Shown piece after piece: positions 18,451 to 28,350 of a stretch of DNA of 64,000 bases; position 1 is the stretch's first letter, and the number at the start of each line of letters is the position of its first letter. The DNA comes from SAR324 cluster bacterium (lineage in GTDB: Bacteria; SAR324; NAC60-12), in the NCBI GenBank assembly GCA_015231825.1, contig JADGAV010000018.1, positions 1-64,000 on the forward strand, in the 5' to 3' direction. The position numbers were made by a program, and so were the translations under genes. The notes below the pieces were generated by a model. The model did no database searches and was not told the origin of the DNA. It was given only the letters and a program-made list of their open reading frames with translations.

Positions 18451-20274
18451 TCAGGAAGATGCAGGGGACTTCTGCAATTCCGATAAGACGGCATTTCCAA
18501 TGGCAGCATCCGCGAGGGGGCGGGTCAAATCGCCGAGAATATCCATCTGCTCCTTGAGGGACTGGGCATCGGTTCCTTTTGAATACTCTTCTACCACTTT
18601 CATTTGCCGGCGAATGGCTTCTCTTTGAGAATCGGATAATACGTTTTCTGCAGTCGACCAGTTTTTTTCAATCCCCTGAAACACCCCTTCGACAGTATTC
18701 CGGAATTCGATCAACTGCCGTTCGTTGAAATCTTCCAGGGCGTGTTCATAAGAATCGTCCATGATTTGTTCAATTTCGTACTGGGTGAGCCCGTGGAATG
18801 GGACAACTTCGATCGAAGCTTTTTGTCCGCTTCGTTTTTCCAGTGCTGAGACGGTCAGGATTCCGTTGGCATCCACATGCAGGGTGACTTCCACCAGCGG
18901 CAATCCCGCCTGCATCGGGGGAATGCCTCGCAGTTTGAACTGGCCCAGCTTTCGGCAATCTTTGACCAATTCCCGTTCTCCCTGAAACAGGTTGATTTCA
19001 ATCCCGGTTTGATTGTCAACATGTGTGGTGAACAATTCGCTCGCTTCAGTTGGAATTGTGGTGTTTTGAGTGATGATTTTGCTGAAGGTTCCCCCAAGGG
19101 TTTCAATGCCCAGAGCGAGGGGAATCACATCCAGCAGTACAAAATCACGACGTCCCCCTGCCAGCAAATGCCCCTGGATTCCTGCGCCAATCGCGACGAC
19201 TTTATAGGGGTCAATCGCCACATTGGGTTTTCGCTGAAAAAAACGTTCCACATACTGCCTCACCGAGGGAATCCGGGTTGATCCACCGACTAGAACCACT
19301 TCGTCGATCTCGGAAACATCCAGATGACAATCCTCCAGTGCCTGCTGACAGCTGGACAGTGTCTGATCCAGTGATTCCTTGATCAATGAATCAAATTCCC
19401 CGGTGCTGAATGTGCCCTGATAGGAGATAGATTTTTCAGGGATCTCTATTTGGTAGTCAGCTTCCAGTGAGGAACTCAATTGGATTTTAAGATTTTCTGC
19501 AACTTGCTTGAAGATTTGCTGCGAAATCGGATCATTCAGATCAGCCCGGGCATATTTCTGCTTCACTTTTTCTTTGAGTACAATGCTCAGGGCTCGATCA
19601 AAATCGTCACCTCCCAAGTGAGTATTGCCGCAGGTCGCCACTACTTTAAAAACTTTTCCGGAGAGTCTCAGGATGGAAATATCAAAGGTCCCTCCTCCCA
19701 GGTCATAAACTGCAACATATCCTTCCTTCTTTTCATCCAGTCCATAAGCAATGGCCGCCGCGGTCGGTTCATTGATGATGCGGACCACATCCAGTCCGGC
19801 AATTTTTCCTGCATCCCGAGTCGCTTGCCGCTGGGCATCGTCGAAATAAGCTGGGACTGTGATCACTGCCTTGTTGATGGGATAACCCAGAATGCTTTCT
19901 GATTCGGTTTTTACTTTTTTCAATATTTCTGCAGAAAGTTCCTGGGGTGTATATTCATGGTCTCCCAGCCGAATTTTTACCAGCTTGCGTTGAGCTGCAA
20001 CAATTTGATAGGGAAGTTCCTGAATTTCTTCTTCCAGTTCCTCGATATCGCGCCCCATCAGCCGTTTTACAGAATAGACTGTCTGGCTCGGTGCGGAGGT
20101 GCGATAAGGGAGTGCTTCCCGGCCGACGATCCAGCCGTTCGAGGTTTTTGAAAGCACCGAGGGAATAATCGGACTTTCTCCCGCCCGACCAATCACTTCC
20201 GGACCTTCTTCAAAGACCATTGCAGCCAGGCTATTGGTGGTTCCTAAATCAATTCCGATAATTGCTTCTGTCAT
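18451..20274 (-). CDS. hscA: Fe-S assembly Hsp70 chaperone HscA
   Basis: A 607-residue Hsp70 specialised for releasing Fe-S clusters from IscU. ATPase motifs seen: [14 protein letters not shown] at the N-terminus, [12 protein letters not shown] and [12 protein letters not shown]. The linker and substrate-binding domain follow, starting at [16 protein letters not shown]. It overlaps hscB by 4 bp, its dedicated J-protein, and lies downstream of iscU, which fixes the assignment as HscA rather than DnaK. Confidence 0.92.
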   Translation of the reverse strand: MTEAIIGIDLGTTNSLAAMVFEEGPEVIGRAGESPIIPSVLSKTSNGWIVGREALPYRTSAPSQTVYSVKRLMGRDIEELEEEIQELPYQIVAAQRKLVKIRLGDHEYTPQELSAEILKKVKTESESILGYPINKAVITVPAYFDDAQRQATRDAGKIAGLDVVRIINEPTAAAIAYGLDEKKEGYVAVYDLGGGTFDISILRLSGKVFKVVATCGNTHLGGDDFDRALSIVLKEKVKQKYARADLNDPISQQIFKQVAENLKIQLSSSLEADYQIEIPEKSISYQGTFSTGEFDSLIKESLDQTLSSCQQALEDCHLDVSEIDEVVLVGGSTRIPSVRQYVERFFQRKPNVAIDPYKVVAIGAGIQGHLLAGGRRDFVLLDVIPLALGIETLGGTFSKIITQNTTIPTEASELFTTHVDNQTGIEINLFQGERELVKDCRKLGQFKLRGIPPMQAGLPLVEVTLHVDANGILTVSALEKRSGQKASIEVVPFHGLTQYEIEQIMDDSYEHALEDFNERQLIEFRNTVEGVFQGIEKNWSTAENVLSDSQREAIRRQMKVVEEYSKGTDAQSLKEQMDILGDLTRPLADAAIGNAVLSELQKSPASS

Positions 20275-20912
20275 GTTTGCTGGCTCCTGGAAATTCGGTC
20301 AAGCAGTCTTTGAAGATAACGCCCCACATTGAGATTGAGTTGAATGGCTTCGAGGGATTCATCCCAGTCGGCTGTATCTTGTTCGATTTGAGAAAATTGT
20401 TCTGAGATTTGGGTTTGCAGCTGTTCAAGGCGTTGGACGATATCGAGCCGAAATCTTTCAACACTGGCAGCATCTCCAGCGTCTTCCAATAAATCTTCCA
20501 AAGATTCCTGCAAAACAAATACTTCCTCCAAAAACCCGTCCGGCAGTCGTCGCTGGTCAAATTTTTTACCATGTGTGAGGAGCTCCAGCAAATACTCGGC
20601 TCGGGAAAGCGGTTCTTTTAACGCCGTGTAAGCCTGATTCAGCCAGGCGGAAGATTCCTGACTCTGTCTTTTATCGATACCAGTGCTGTGTGCATAAAAA
20701 TCAGGATGGAGCTCTATCACCAGTTGCTCATACCGTTCTTCAAGCTGCTTGAGATCCAATTCATAAGTATACGGGAGACTGAACATCTCAAAAAAATTGG
20801 GCTGCGCATTGAGCCGTTGGATTGAATTGCAGGAAAAACAAAAGAGGGGTGAAGCCATTGTGACTTGACACCCCACGCATACCGGGTGAGATGCAGGTTG
20901 TTTTGAAATCAT
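20271..20912 (-). CDS. hscB: Fe-S assembly co-chaperone HscB
   Basis: A 213-residue J-domain co-chaperone that delivers IscU to HscA. The HPD motif is present in [11 protein letters not shown]. The C-terminal half forms the helical IscU-binding bundle. An N-terminal extension carries two CxxC pairs (CVGC at 12-15 and CFSC at 26-29), a zinc-finger feature known from eukaryotic and some bacterial HscB proteins but absent in E. coli HscB. Overlaps hscA by 4 bp and follows iscU by 45 bp. Confidence 0.9.
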   Translation of the reverse strand: MISKQPASHPVCVGCQVTMASPLFCFSCNSIQRLNAQPNFFEMFSLPYTYELDLKQLEERYEQLVIELHPDFYAHSTGIDKRQSQESSAWLNQAYTALKEPLSRAEYLLELLTHGKKFDQRRLPDGFLEEVFVLQESLEDLLEDAGDAASVERFRLDIVQRLEQLQTQISEQFSQIEQDTADWDESLEAIQLNLNVGRYLQRLLDRISRSQQT

Positions 20913-20957
20913 TTGGAATGGGTTAAAAAATGGTTGACGGTATTTTGCCTGATTTTC

Positions 20958-21347
20958 TTATTCGGAAGTTCCTTTGGAACGATCCTGATAGTTCTTGATT
21001 GCCGAACGAATCGCATCTTCAGCAAGGACCGAACAGTGAATTTTAACGGGTGGTAAAGACAATTCTTCTACAATATCCGTGTTTTTAATGGTCAAAGCTT
21101 CATCAATACTTTTCCCTTTCAACCATTCAGTTGCTAAACTGGAACTGGCAATTGCAGAACCACACCCGAAGGTCTTGAATTTTGCATCCACAATCTGTTC
21201 ATTTTCAACTTTGATCTGCAGCTTCATCACATCCCCACATTCCGGAGCACCGACCAGGCCCGTTCCGATATTTTCTTCTTCTTTTCCGAAACTTCCTACA
21301 TTCCGTGGTGCATTGTAATGGTCCACGACTTTGTCACTGTATGCCAT
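20958..21347 (-). CDS. iscU: Fe-S cluster scaffold IscU
   Basis: A 129-residue scaffold protein on which IscS builds [2Fe-2S] clusters. The three cluster cysteines are visible: GAPECGD (about 37), TFGCGSAIASS (about 61) and VKIHCSVLAEDA (about 104). The HscA recognition site LPPVK lies just before the last cysteine (SLPPVKIHC). The ATG is preceded by an AAAGGAT box. Second enzyme gene of the leftward isc operon. Confidence 0.95.
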   Translation of the reverse strand: MAYSDKVVDHYNAPRNVGSFGKEEENIGTGLVGAPECGDVMKLQIKVENEQIVDAKFKTFGCGSAIASSSLATEWLKGKSIDEALTIKNTDIVEELSLPPVKIHCSVLAEDAIRSAIKNYQDRSKGTSE

Positions 21348-21500
21348 TTTAATCCTTTCTAAGATTTAGAAAAACTGAAAAACTGAAAAATCAGGGTCAT
21401 TCTTTTTCTGTTAATTCGCGCTATACACCAAAATAATTCATCAAACGTTTTCAGAGAACGCTCTGTCACCAACGAAATTCAATAAGATGGGCCATTCGTT

Positions 21501-21517
21501 CCGGGCAAGAAGCCCGG
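21501..21517. repeat. Hairpin between iscS and iscU
   Basis: A perfect 6-bp stem (CCGGGC/GCCCGG) with a 5-base loop lies inside the 243-bp gap between iscS and iscU. No T-tract follows. It could modulate the iscS/iscU ratio; no other feature is seen in the gap. Confidence 0.3.
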
Positions 21518-21590
21518 GTTCGGCAAGCTAATTCCCCCGGAACTCCATGCAAAAGTTATGAACCGGGCTCAGGAATAACTGTTTTGGTGA

Positions 21591-22805
21591 TCAATGAGAC
21601 GTCCAGGACACGGTGGAAAGGTCCGTACCTTCGCAAACCATTTCGTACAAGGGAGACATTTCCCGCAGGCGGCTTACGGTGGAAATCATTTTTTCTGCCG
21701 TGTAGTCTATTTCTTCCACGGTGGTGAAACGCCCTATTCCGAATCGAATTGAGCTGTGCGCCAAATCGTCACCCACTCCCAGGGCACGCAGCACATAGGA
21801 GGGTTCCAAACTGGCAGAAGTACAGGCTGAACCCGAGGAAACGGCAATTTCATTGATCCCCATGATCAGGGATTCTCCTTCTACATAGGCAAAACTGACA
21901 TTAAGATTCCCAGGGAGCCGTTTGGTGGGATGTCCATTTAAAAACACATAATCAAGTTTGTCGGTCAAACTTTTATGCAGACGATCCCGTAAATAAATCA
22001 GACGTTCTTCTTCTGAAACCATTTCTGCCTGACAAATTTCAACTGCTTTTGCGAATCCGACGATGCCTGAAACATTGAGTGTCCCTGAACGCATTCCCCG
22101 TTCATGTCCTCCTCCGTGAATGATCGGAGAAAGACGTACCCGCGGCTTTTTGCGTCTCGCATACAATGCGCCTATACCCTTCGGGCCATAAATCTTATGT
22201 GCCGTCATCGAAAGCAAATCGATATTCATCTCGTCTACATCGATCGGCATTTTTCCGATTCCCTGAGTTGCATCACAATGAAACAAAACCCCTTTGGCAC
22301 GGGTGATGGCACCGATTTCTTTAATGGGGTGAATCGTACCAATTTCGTTATTGGCCGCCATGATACTCACCAAAATAGTTTTGTCTGTGATGGCATCTTC
22401 CAGCTGCTGCAAATCAACACACCCGTACTTGTCCACATCAAGAAAAGTAATTTGATACCCTTTTTGCTCGAGATAATGGCAGGTATCCAAAACCGCTTTA
22501 TGTTCCGTGGATGCGGTGATGATGTGATTGCCTTTGCTTTTGTAAAATTCAGCCACTCCCTGGATTGCTAAATTGTCGGATTCAGTGGCACCGCTGGTGA
22601 AAACAATTTCTTTTCCACTGGCTCCAATGATCGAAGCAATCTGTTCCCGGGCTTCTCCAACAACCTCTTCAGCCTTCCAGCCAAAAATATGGTTGCGGCT
22701 GGCAGCGTTTCCAAAGGTCTCTGTGAAATAGGGCAGCATTGCCTCTAAAACCCTTTGATCCATGGGAGTCGTCGCTTGATAATCAAGGTAAATGGGCAGT
22801 TTCAT
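21591..22805 (-). CDS. iscS: Cysteine desulfurase IscS
   Basis: A 404-residue PLP-dependent enzyme that takes sulfur from cysteine for Fe-S clusters and other thio-products. Seen: the N-terminal [23 protein letters not shown], the PLP-lysine in [11 protein letters not shown] (about residue 206) and the active-site Cys loop [17 protein letters not shown] (about 328). The C-terminal IscU-docking region is present. Its start overlaps the end of the Rrf2 regulator gene by 23 bp. Confidence 0.95.
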   Translation of the reverse strand: MKLPIYLDYQATTPMDQRVLEAMLPYFTETFGNAASRNHIFGWKAEEVVGEAREQIASIIGASGKEIVFTSGATESDNLAIQGVAEFYKSKGNHIITASTEHKAVLDTCHYLEQKGYQITFLDVDKYGCVDLQQLEDAITDKTILVSIMAANNEIGTIHPIKEIGAITRAKGVLFHCDATQGIGKMPIDVDEMNIDLLSMTAHKIYGPKGIGALYARRKKPRVRLSPIIHGGGHERGMRSGTLNVSGIVGFAKAVEICQAEMVSEEERLIYLRDRLHKSLTDKLDYVFLNGHPTKRLPGNLNVSFAYVEGESLIMGINEIAVSSGSACTSASLEPSYVLRALGVGDDLAHSSIRFGIGRFTTVEEIDYTAEKMISTVSRLREMSPLYEMVCEGTDLSTVSWTSH

Positions 22806-23241
22806 CGCCGGATCTCCTGTAACTTTTGAAATGTGGGTGTTTGGTCACTTCACTCAATGTCAGTGACTCCATAAATGACTCAATTTTTTTGTGCAGCGCA
22901 ATCAAAGGGTCCTGTGTAGGACACCATTGACTGATTTTGCAGTTGTCGGTATCCACTTTTTCGAGAGCACATTCTACCAAATTGAAAGATGCATCGGTGA
23001 CTCGTATGATTTCTGCCATCGAAAGATCATCGGGGTTGTGCGTTAGAGAATACCCTCCCTGCTGCCCCCTCTTGGATTCGATTATGCCGGAACTTGCCAG
23101 CAGTTTCAGTATATTGGCAACCATCGGATGGGGAAGATGGTAGACCCCTGCCAGTTCTTGAGCACTGACCGGATCGCTATTGACCGCGAGATGGCTCAAC
23201 AAGATGATGGCATAATCAGTTTTTTTTGATAGTCTCAGCAA
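22783..23241 (-). CDS. Rrf2 family Fe-S regulator (IscR/SUF-type)
   Basis: A winged-helix Rrf2 repressor of about 152 residues at the head of the isc operon. The N-terminus [18 protein letters not shown] is classical for the family. Three cysteines (91, 101, 107 from the chosen start, C-x9-C-x5-C) would hold an Fe-S cluster. I chose the TTG at 23241 because the longer frame to 23325 would start inside the palindromic operator. It probably senses Fe-S status and represses rrf2-iscS-iscU-hscB-hscA. The spacing of cysteines resembles SUF-type regulators more than E. coli IscR. Confidence 0.85.
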   Translation of the reverse strand: MLRLSKKTDYAIILLSHLAVNSDPVSAQELAGVYHLPHPMVANILKLLASSGIIESKRGQQGGYSLTHNPDDLSMAEIIRVTDASFNLVECALEKVDTDNCKISQWCPTQDPLIALHKKIESFMESLTLSEVTKHPHFKSYRRSGDETAHLP

Positions 23242-23323
23242 ACGAATCGTAACCCTGAATGGTGAATGCAAATTAAGGAAAATCGGATTCCCTTTGTTTC
23301 TTTCTTTGCAAAGCATAAAATAC

Positions 23324-23348
23324 AAATAGCACTAGTTCAGTACTATTT
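23324..23348 (-). promoter_or_regulatory. Palindromic operator of the isc operon
   Basis: Arms AAATAGCACT (23324-23333) and AGTACTATTT (23339-23348) are complementary at 9 of 10 positions around a 5-bp centre. The element sits about 80 bp upstream of the regulator start. Its size and symmetry fit an Rrf2/IscR dimer site. I infer autoregulation. Confidence 0.65.
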
Positions 23349-23410
23349 CAATCAAAAAAAGAATTCTAACAGATTTTGTTTTGACTGGAAGGTCTGTTAT
23401 TAAAAAAAAC

Positions 23411-23439
23411 TTGCAACCCTCGGCACCATTAGGTAAAAA
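23411..23439 (+). promoter_or_regulatory. Promoter of tRNA-Val
   Basis: TTGCAA (23411-23416) and TAAAAA (23434-23439) are separated by 17 bp, about 40 bp before the mature tRNA 5' end. Confidence 0.45.
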
Positions 23440-23477
23440 AATCAATTCACCTACGCATCGACCCTGATGCGAAGAGG

Positions 23478-23553
23478 GGGCGCTTAGCTCAGTTGGGAGA
23501 GCGGCGGCCTTACAAGCCGTAGGTCACAAGTTCAAGCCTTGTAGCGCCCACCA
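23478..23553 (+). tRNA. tRNA-Val (UAC)
   Basis: A complete 76-base cloverleaf. The acceptor stem GGGCGCU pairs with AGCGCCC. The anticodon stem GCGGC/GCCGU encloses the loop CUUACAA, giving anticodon UAC. The T arm has loop TTCAAGC, and CCA is encoded. The stretch after it up to 23847 has no gene; decayed mobile DNA begins beyond, so the tRNA 3' end may once have served as an integration site, although I find no direct repeat of it. Confidence 0.95.
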
Positions 23554-23847
23554 TAAATATCAGTTAGTTAGACGGAAAAGCAATTTTTAAGACCAATTAG
23601 TCGACGCAATCCTCGACACATCGATGAGATAAAATTTTACTTTTCGAGTCATTCAATTTCTCGACAATCTACCTGGACACCCCCCCTACCCATCAAACCA
23701 GCATTCCTCATAGGCATATGCCCACAGCATCTTTATATTTTGAATACGGGTCAGCGGCTTCAAAAATAAAATACCATTATAAAGCGTAGGAAAATCTGCG
23801 AATTCCAGATCCCCATGCCAAGGCTACAGGTGAAATTTGTATTACTG

Positions 23848-24333
23848 TTACTGACATATTGATTCGCACGGAATTCCATCCTTATCACTATCTAGCCGTT
23901 TCCGGTCGCATTGAGTGAGAGAGAACTTCGCCTCAGCACAAGAATCCATTTCCCGGCAATATTTCTTACTTCCACATGAAAATGGTCTGGTCATGGCCTT
24001 CACAATCCTTTGCCTCGTCCTCTTACCACGCCTCCATTCCCAAGGTGATATAGGTTTAGGATCTGTCCACAGGTCCCCGTTTTGCAATCCTGGCCTCTTT
24101 TTCAATGTCAAGCAACGACTTGTCTTTGAGATAGTACCGATATACCCAGGCCATTCCTTTCCTGATCATTTCTGCGTTGACATCGAATTCCTTGAGATAA
24201 ATCCTGCCTACAATCCGATCATAGTCGTCAATGTCTTGTTGGACAATCCGAACTCGTTTGGCTGCGACTAATTTTTTGAGTAATTCCTTTGATTGATTGC
24301 CGAAGGGTTGTGCCTTCACATCAACAGGGGCAT
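23848..24333 (-). pseudogene. Frameshifted thermonuclease-like gene with excalibur-type tail
   Basis: Two overlapping frames make one staphylococcal-nuclease-like protein. The first part (from the GTG at 24319) includes QPFGNQSKELL and YDRIVGRIYL; the second includes LWTDPKPISPWEWR, followed by a calcium-binding excalibur-like tail LDSDKDGIPCE. One extra C near 24069-24071 breaks the frame between KRG and LWTDP. The N-terminal strands with the first catalytic residues are missing, because the frame meets a stop where the IHF-like fragment begins. So it is broken by a frameshift and truncated at the 5' end. Confidence 0.75.
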
Positions 24334-24510
24334 ATGGTCAAAGTAGACATAGTGAGGAAGTTACAACGTCAAGAAGGGTTGTTATTTGGCGAATCAGAGG
24401 CAATTATCAACACCCTGATCGAGATCGTCAAAGAAACCTTGGAATCAGGCGAGGAGGTGCTGATCATTGGCTTTGGCAAGTTTGACCTACGGGATAAATG
24501 TAAGCGGTGA
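24334..24510 (+). pseudogene. Truncated IHF/HU-like DNA-binding protein
   Basis: A 58-residue remnant resembling the N-terminal two-thirds of IHF-alpha. It ends in GFGKFDLRDKCKR, after which a stop replaces the DNA-binding beta-arm and C-terminal helix. AGGGG precedes the ATG. Full family members are about 95 residues, so it should not bend DNA. The break lies next to IS66 debris. It overlaps the end of the nuclease remnant on the other strand. Confidence 0.7.
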
Positions 24511-24583
24511 TTCAACCACACTGCCGATTTCTTTTTTAAGCCGCTTATAATGGTTCATGCCGAATGGCTGATCACTGCCGGGT

Positions 24584-24745
24584 TTAGATAATGAGGCAAA
24601 ATTTTTTGAGCTGCTCATCGTTCTTAGCATGGGGAAGGCGTTCAAACAAGGAATTCAGATAAAGGTTTGGTTCCCATCCGTTGGCTTTAGCCGTTTCAAT
24701 CAAGCTGTAGAGAATCGCCCCGGCTTTGGCACCCTCTAATCGTTT
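24584..24745 (-). pseudogene. IS66-type transposase C-terminal fragment
   Basis: Read on the minus strand, the frame gives KRLEGAKAGAILYSLIETAK, followed by ANGWEPNLYLNSLFERLP and a stop at 24584-24586. This is the conserved C-terminal end of IS66-family transposases. Only about 50 residues remain; the 5' side stops abruptly at the IS21 remnant. Inactive. Confidence 0.75.
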
Positions 24746-24748
24746 TGT

Positions 24749-25304
24749 TTTTGCTCAGTGGAAGTGGGCAACTGTCAATATTGACTACCATATTGAACTT
24801 TGTAAACATTACTACAGTGTTCCTTTTAACTTCGTGCGGCAGAAAGTACAGGTTCGTTATAGTGAAGATACGGTTGAGATATTTCAGAATAATCGCCGAA
24901 TTGCCTCTCATCGCCGAAATGACCATCCTGGTCGACATAGCACCCACTCTGAACATATGCCAAAATCTCACCGTGAGCACCTGCATTGGACTCCTTCAAG
25001 GATGATCAATTGGGCTTCAAAAATAGGTCCTTGTACAGCAAAAGTTCTTGAAGTGATTCTCAATTCACGTGATTTTCCCGAACAGGGCTATCGCTCTTGT
25101 CTTGGAATTCTCCGGCTTTCACAAACGACTTCTCCTCAGCGATTGGAGGCTGCCTGTCACCGGTCAGTCCTCTTGGGTGTCTATCAATACAAAACGATTG
25201 CTTCGATTTTAAAAAAACACCTCGAATCTCAACCCTTGCCCTCTGTCGCCTCCACGCCCCAAATAGATCACGAAAATATCCGGGGTTCACAATACTATAA
25301 TTAA
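24749..25304 (+). pseudogene. istA: IS21-family transposase (IstA), C-terminal fragment
   Basis: The last about 184 residues of an IS21-type IstA. Seen: QWKWATVNIDYHIELCKHYY, SVPFNFVRQKVQVRYSEDTV, and the motif EQGYRSCLGILRL. The integrase core with the DDE residues is missing, since full IstA is about 500 residues. The left edge abuts the IS66 fragment. The istB remnant follows after 20 bp, as in intact IS21 elements. Confidence 0.8.
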
Positions 25305-25324
25305 TCTTTCAATCAGGAGATAAG

Positions 25325-25955
25325 TTGTTGACCATACCCACCTTAGAAAAATTACAAACCCTCAAATTTCGAGGAATGATTAACGCTCTGCAGGAACAAA
25401 TGCAATCGGAAGATTATCACTCTTTGTCATTTGAAGAACGTTTCGCTTTACTCGTCGATCGAGAGTATTCTGATCGAGAAAACCGACGTTTGCACACAAG
25501 GTTGAGGCAAGCTGCTTTTAGACAACAAGCCTGCGTTCAAGACATTGACTTTCTCATTCATCGAGGTTTAGATAAATCATTGATGCTTTCTCTGATTTCA
25601 GGAACATGGATTCATGAAAAATTGAATGTCTTGATTACAGGACCTGCCGGGGTTGGTAAAAGTTTCATCGCATCTGCGTTAGGACATCAAGCCTGTATGC
25701 AAGGATATTCTGTACGAAATTTGAGACTTCCCCCGGAATATTTTAGAAATTCTGGATGATCGCCATCATCAGAAAGCAACTTTGTTTGCCTCACAATTAC
25801 CGATTGATAAATGGTACGACGTTATTGGAGATGCAACCATTGCTGATGCGATTCTTGATCGGTTAATCCACAACGCTTATAAAATCCTCCTTTCTGGGGA
25901 GTCTGTTAGAAAGAAAAATTCAAATATAACTCGAAAATCTAAAGCAAAAAGGTAA
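25325..25955 (+). pseudogene. istB: IS21 helper ATPase (IstB), internally deleted
   Basis: The N-terminal part is intact, with Walker A GPAGVGKSF, and starts with TTG after AGGAGA. At about 25735 the frame jumps from YSVRNLRLP to LEILDDRHHQKATLFASQLP, which continues in another frame (25743-25955). The region with Walker B is missing, so an internal deletion of roughly 50 codons has shifted the frame. Cannot act as an AAA+ ATPase. Confidence 0.8.
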
Positions 25956-25992
25956 GTTACTATTTAATAGCGTCACTACGTTCCGAAAAAAG

Positions 25993-26062
25993 CTATCGAA
26001 GTCGTCGGAACAGCCTATCGAAGTTCAGCGGAATCAGATATCGAAGTCGCTGGAATATGCAG
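25993..26062 (+). mobile_element. IS21 right-end repeat array
   Basis: Three direct repeats of about 22-23 bp share TATCGAAG at 25994, 26016 and 26039, each followed by a GGAA word. IS21 elements carry such multiple transposase-binding repeats at their ends. They mark the right end of the remnant that begins near 24749; the left end is lost. Confidence 0.7.
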
Positions 26063-26192
26063 TTGTCCTTTGAGATGCTCATATCCGGGAACGTTCATTC
26101 TTGTCTTTCTACTCAAAAGTTCTAATGGAAAAGCAAATTTGATAGTGATACGATACCAGAGGATAGATTGAGCATCAAAAAAGCAATTTTTA

Positions 26193-27368
26193 ATGATTCC
26201 TGAAAAAACTATGGATGAACCTCCTCGACAGCATTCTCCTGACGGTTCGGAAAATGAAGCGCTCCATGTAACCTGGTTGGGATTGTTTCTAAACCTGGGC
26301 CTGTCTGCTTTAAAGGCGATCGGAGGGACCCTGTTTAATTCAGCTGCTTTGATTGCTGATGCGGGACATTCATTTTCTGATGTGTTGTCGGATCTGGTGA
26401 CGCTTTGGGCACTTTCGATTGCCAAGCAACCCAAGGATGAAAAGCATCCCTATGGCCATGGAAAATTTGAGACTGTTGGTGCTCTTTTTGTAGCTCTGAT
26501 GCTCGTTGTTGCCGGAATCGGGATTGCATTTCATGCGTTTGAACAGGTGGAAGTAAAAGGAATCCCCGGGAATATTGCTTTGGGGATTGCAATTGTTTCT
26601 ATTTTGTTGAAAGAATTTTTGTACCATATCACAATTTTTGTCGCCAAACGTAAAAACAGCCGAGTTCTAATTGCCAACGCCTGGCATCATCGTTCTGATG
26701 CGATTTCATCGGTGGTGGCCTTGATAGGGATTGGTGGGGCACAGTTGGGGTATCCTATGATGGATCCTATCGCCGGAATTCTGGTGGCCGGATGGATCAT
26801 CAAAACAGGAATCACAATCGGCTACGACAGTGTAAAAGAATTAACAGATCAAGTGGTTGAAGAGGATCTGCCTGCCCTTGATCTGACATTAAAAGAAATC
26901 GAAGGGGTGGAAAAATATCATGACGTTCGGACTCGACGCATGGGATCATACAGCCTCGTTGATCTCCATGTTCAAGTGAATGCGCACCTCAGCGTCTCCG
27001 CAGCCCATCAGATCGGAGAAAGGGTCCGGATGACAATTCTTGAACAAAATCCACATATTAATGAAGTCTTGATCCACATTGATGCGGAAGATGATCTGGA
27101 TCAAAGCAATCCTGCTTTGATGCGTCCACAAAGTGAAATTGAAGAGGATATTCGGGAAAAGTTGTCAGTGCTTACGGAAATCAAAGATATTTCGCATGTG
27201 CTGTGCCATTTTTTGAAAGAGCGCCTGATCGTGCAGCTCGCCATCGTAGTCGACCCTGAAATGAGAGTGGCGGATGTTCATACCCTTGGAAAAAGGGCCC
27301 GCCTGCTTGTGGAACAAATTGATGACATTCATCATGCTGACATCCATTTGGAGCTGGATGATGTTTGA
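26193..27368 (+). CDS. Cation diffusion facilitator (CDF) metal exporter
   Basis: A 391-residue inner-membrane divalent metal/proton antiporter. Membrane part about residues 26-210 with the metal site motifs SAALIADAGHSFSDVLSD and NAWHHRSDAISS. A cytoplasmic ferredoxin-like domain follows (YHDVRTRRMG), plus a second one (about 300-391), longer than in FieF. No clear Shine-Dalgarno; an ATG at 26211 is an alternative start. Substrate may be Zn, Fe, Mn or Co; not decided. It follows directly on the IS21 end repeats. Confidence 0.88.
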   Translation: MIPEKTMDEPPRQHSPDGSENEALHVTWLGLFLNLGLSALKAIGGTLFNSAALIADAGHSFSDVLSDLVTLWALSIAKQPKDEKHPYGHGKFETVGALFVALMLVVAGIGIAFHAFEQVEVKGIPGNIALGIAIVSILLKEFLYHITIFVAKRKNSRVLIANAWHHRSDAISSVVALIGIGGAQLGYPMMDPIAGILVAGWIIKTGITIGYDSVKELTDQVVEEDLPALDLTLKEIEGVEKYHDVRTRRMGSYSLVDLHVQVNAHLSVSAAHQIGERVRMTILEQNPHINEVLIHIDAEDDLDQSNPALMRPQSEIEEDIREKLSVLTEIKDISHVLCHFLKERLIVQLAIVVDPEMRVADVHTLGKRARLLVEQIDDIHHADIHLELDDV

Positions 27369-27532
27369 AAGATCGTTCGCTTAGAATCGCATTCCTTTTT
27401 AAGATGATTCCTGTTCAATCAGGAATTTAAAAAAGAAGGGAACATCACTGTTTCGAAAAGAGACAGAGGAATTTTTCAGTCCCCCTTCCAAATGCCTGAT
27501 GATCTGATTATTGAAGAAAATAATACTAAAAA

Positions 27533-27567
27533 AACAAGGAAAATGAGGAAATTTCTTTTTCCTTGTT
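27533..27567. terminator. AT-rich bidirectional hairpin
   Basis: AACAAGGAAAA (27533-27543) and TTTTCCTTGTT (27557-27567) pair perfectly over 11 bp with a 13-base loop. Likely terminates the CDF transcript about 170 bp downstream of its stop. The rest of the gap to the tRNA shows nothing. Confidence 0.5.
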
Positions 27568-27665
27568 GCTTTTGATCAATTTATCATATAGAGTTATCGC
27601 TTGTTCTAATAGATTGGAGTTTTCCAGATTTTATGGTTTGGAGGACTGCACATCCTCATCTTTTC

Positions 27666-27742
<77 letters not shown>

Positions 27743-27939
27743 GCAGCTGTATTTGCTTAGTAGGATTTTCCTCTTTTGAAATTTCTCGCTCGAGGCACTT
27801 TCAATCCATTCTCGTCAAATTTCAATTTGGAAGATATGCGCACAGTTCACCTCATTCAGGGGAGTGAGTGATAGGATAGAGCAATCCGCTTTATTTATTT
27901 AAAATCCCCGTTTAACAATAATTTTGAAAAAGGAATTCC

Positions 27940-28137
27940 ATGAAAGACGGAAAAGTAAAATGGTTCAATTCACAAAAAGGTTACGGTTTTATTGAACAAG
28001 AAGGAGATCAGGATTTATTTGTTCACCACTCAGAAGTACGTGGTGGTTATTTAGCAGAAGGAGAAAAGGTCTCATTTGAGGTCGGCCAGGGACAAAAAGG
28101 ACCGTGCGCGGTTAATGTCCAACTCGCAAATCGCTAA
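27940..28137 (+). CDS. Cold-shock domain protein
   Basis: A 65-residue CspA-type single-stranded nucleic-acid-binding protein. RNP1 KGYGFI (residues 13-18) and RNP2-like DLFVHHS (26-32) are intact. Length is typical. AAGGA lies seven bases before the ATG. Acts as RNA chaperone; a hairpin terminator follows 20 bp after the stop. Whether it is cold-induced cannot be seen. Confidence 0.93.
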   Translation: MKDGKVKWFNSQKGYGFIEQEGDQDLFVHHSEVRGGYLAEGEKVSFEVGQGQKGPCAVNVQLANR

Positions 28138-28156
28138 GCTTTACTTACCTCAGAAC

Positions 28157-28180
28157 AAGGCGGGCCGATAAACCCGCCTT
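28157..28180 (+). terminator. Hairpin after csp
   Basis: AAGGCGGG (28157-28164) and CCCGCCTT (28173-28180) form a perfect 8-bp stem with an 8-base loop, 20 bp after the csp stop. No long T-run follows. Confidence 0.5.
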
Positions 28181-28350
28181 ACCCCAACTAATATTCAAAT
28201 CGCCCTCTTCCGAGTCCATTCCGGTTTAAAAAAATTAAATTTGCTCAATGGTCCTGCAGTCAGGTCCTGGTTCTCTATGGCAAACTCCTGCTGAGTCTTG
28301 TTTAAGGAGTCACTGATTCGCGACGGTCTGTCCGAATGTCTCTGCCGATT

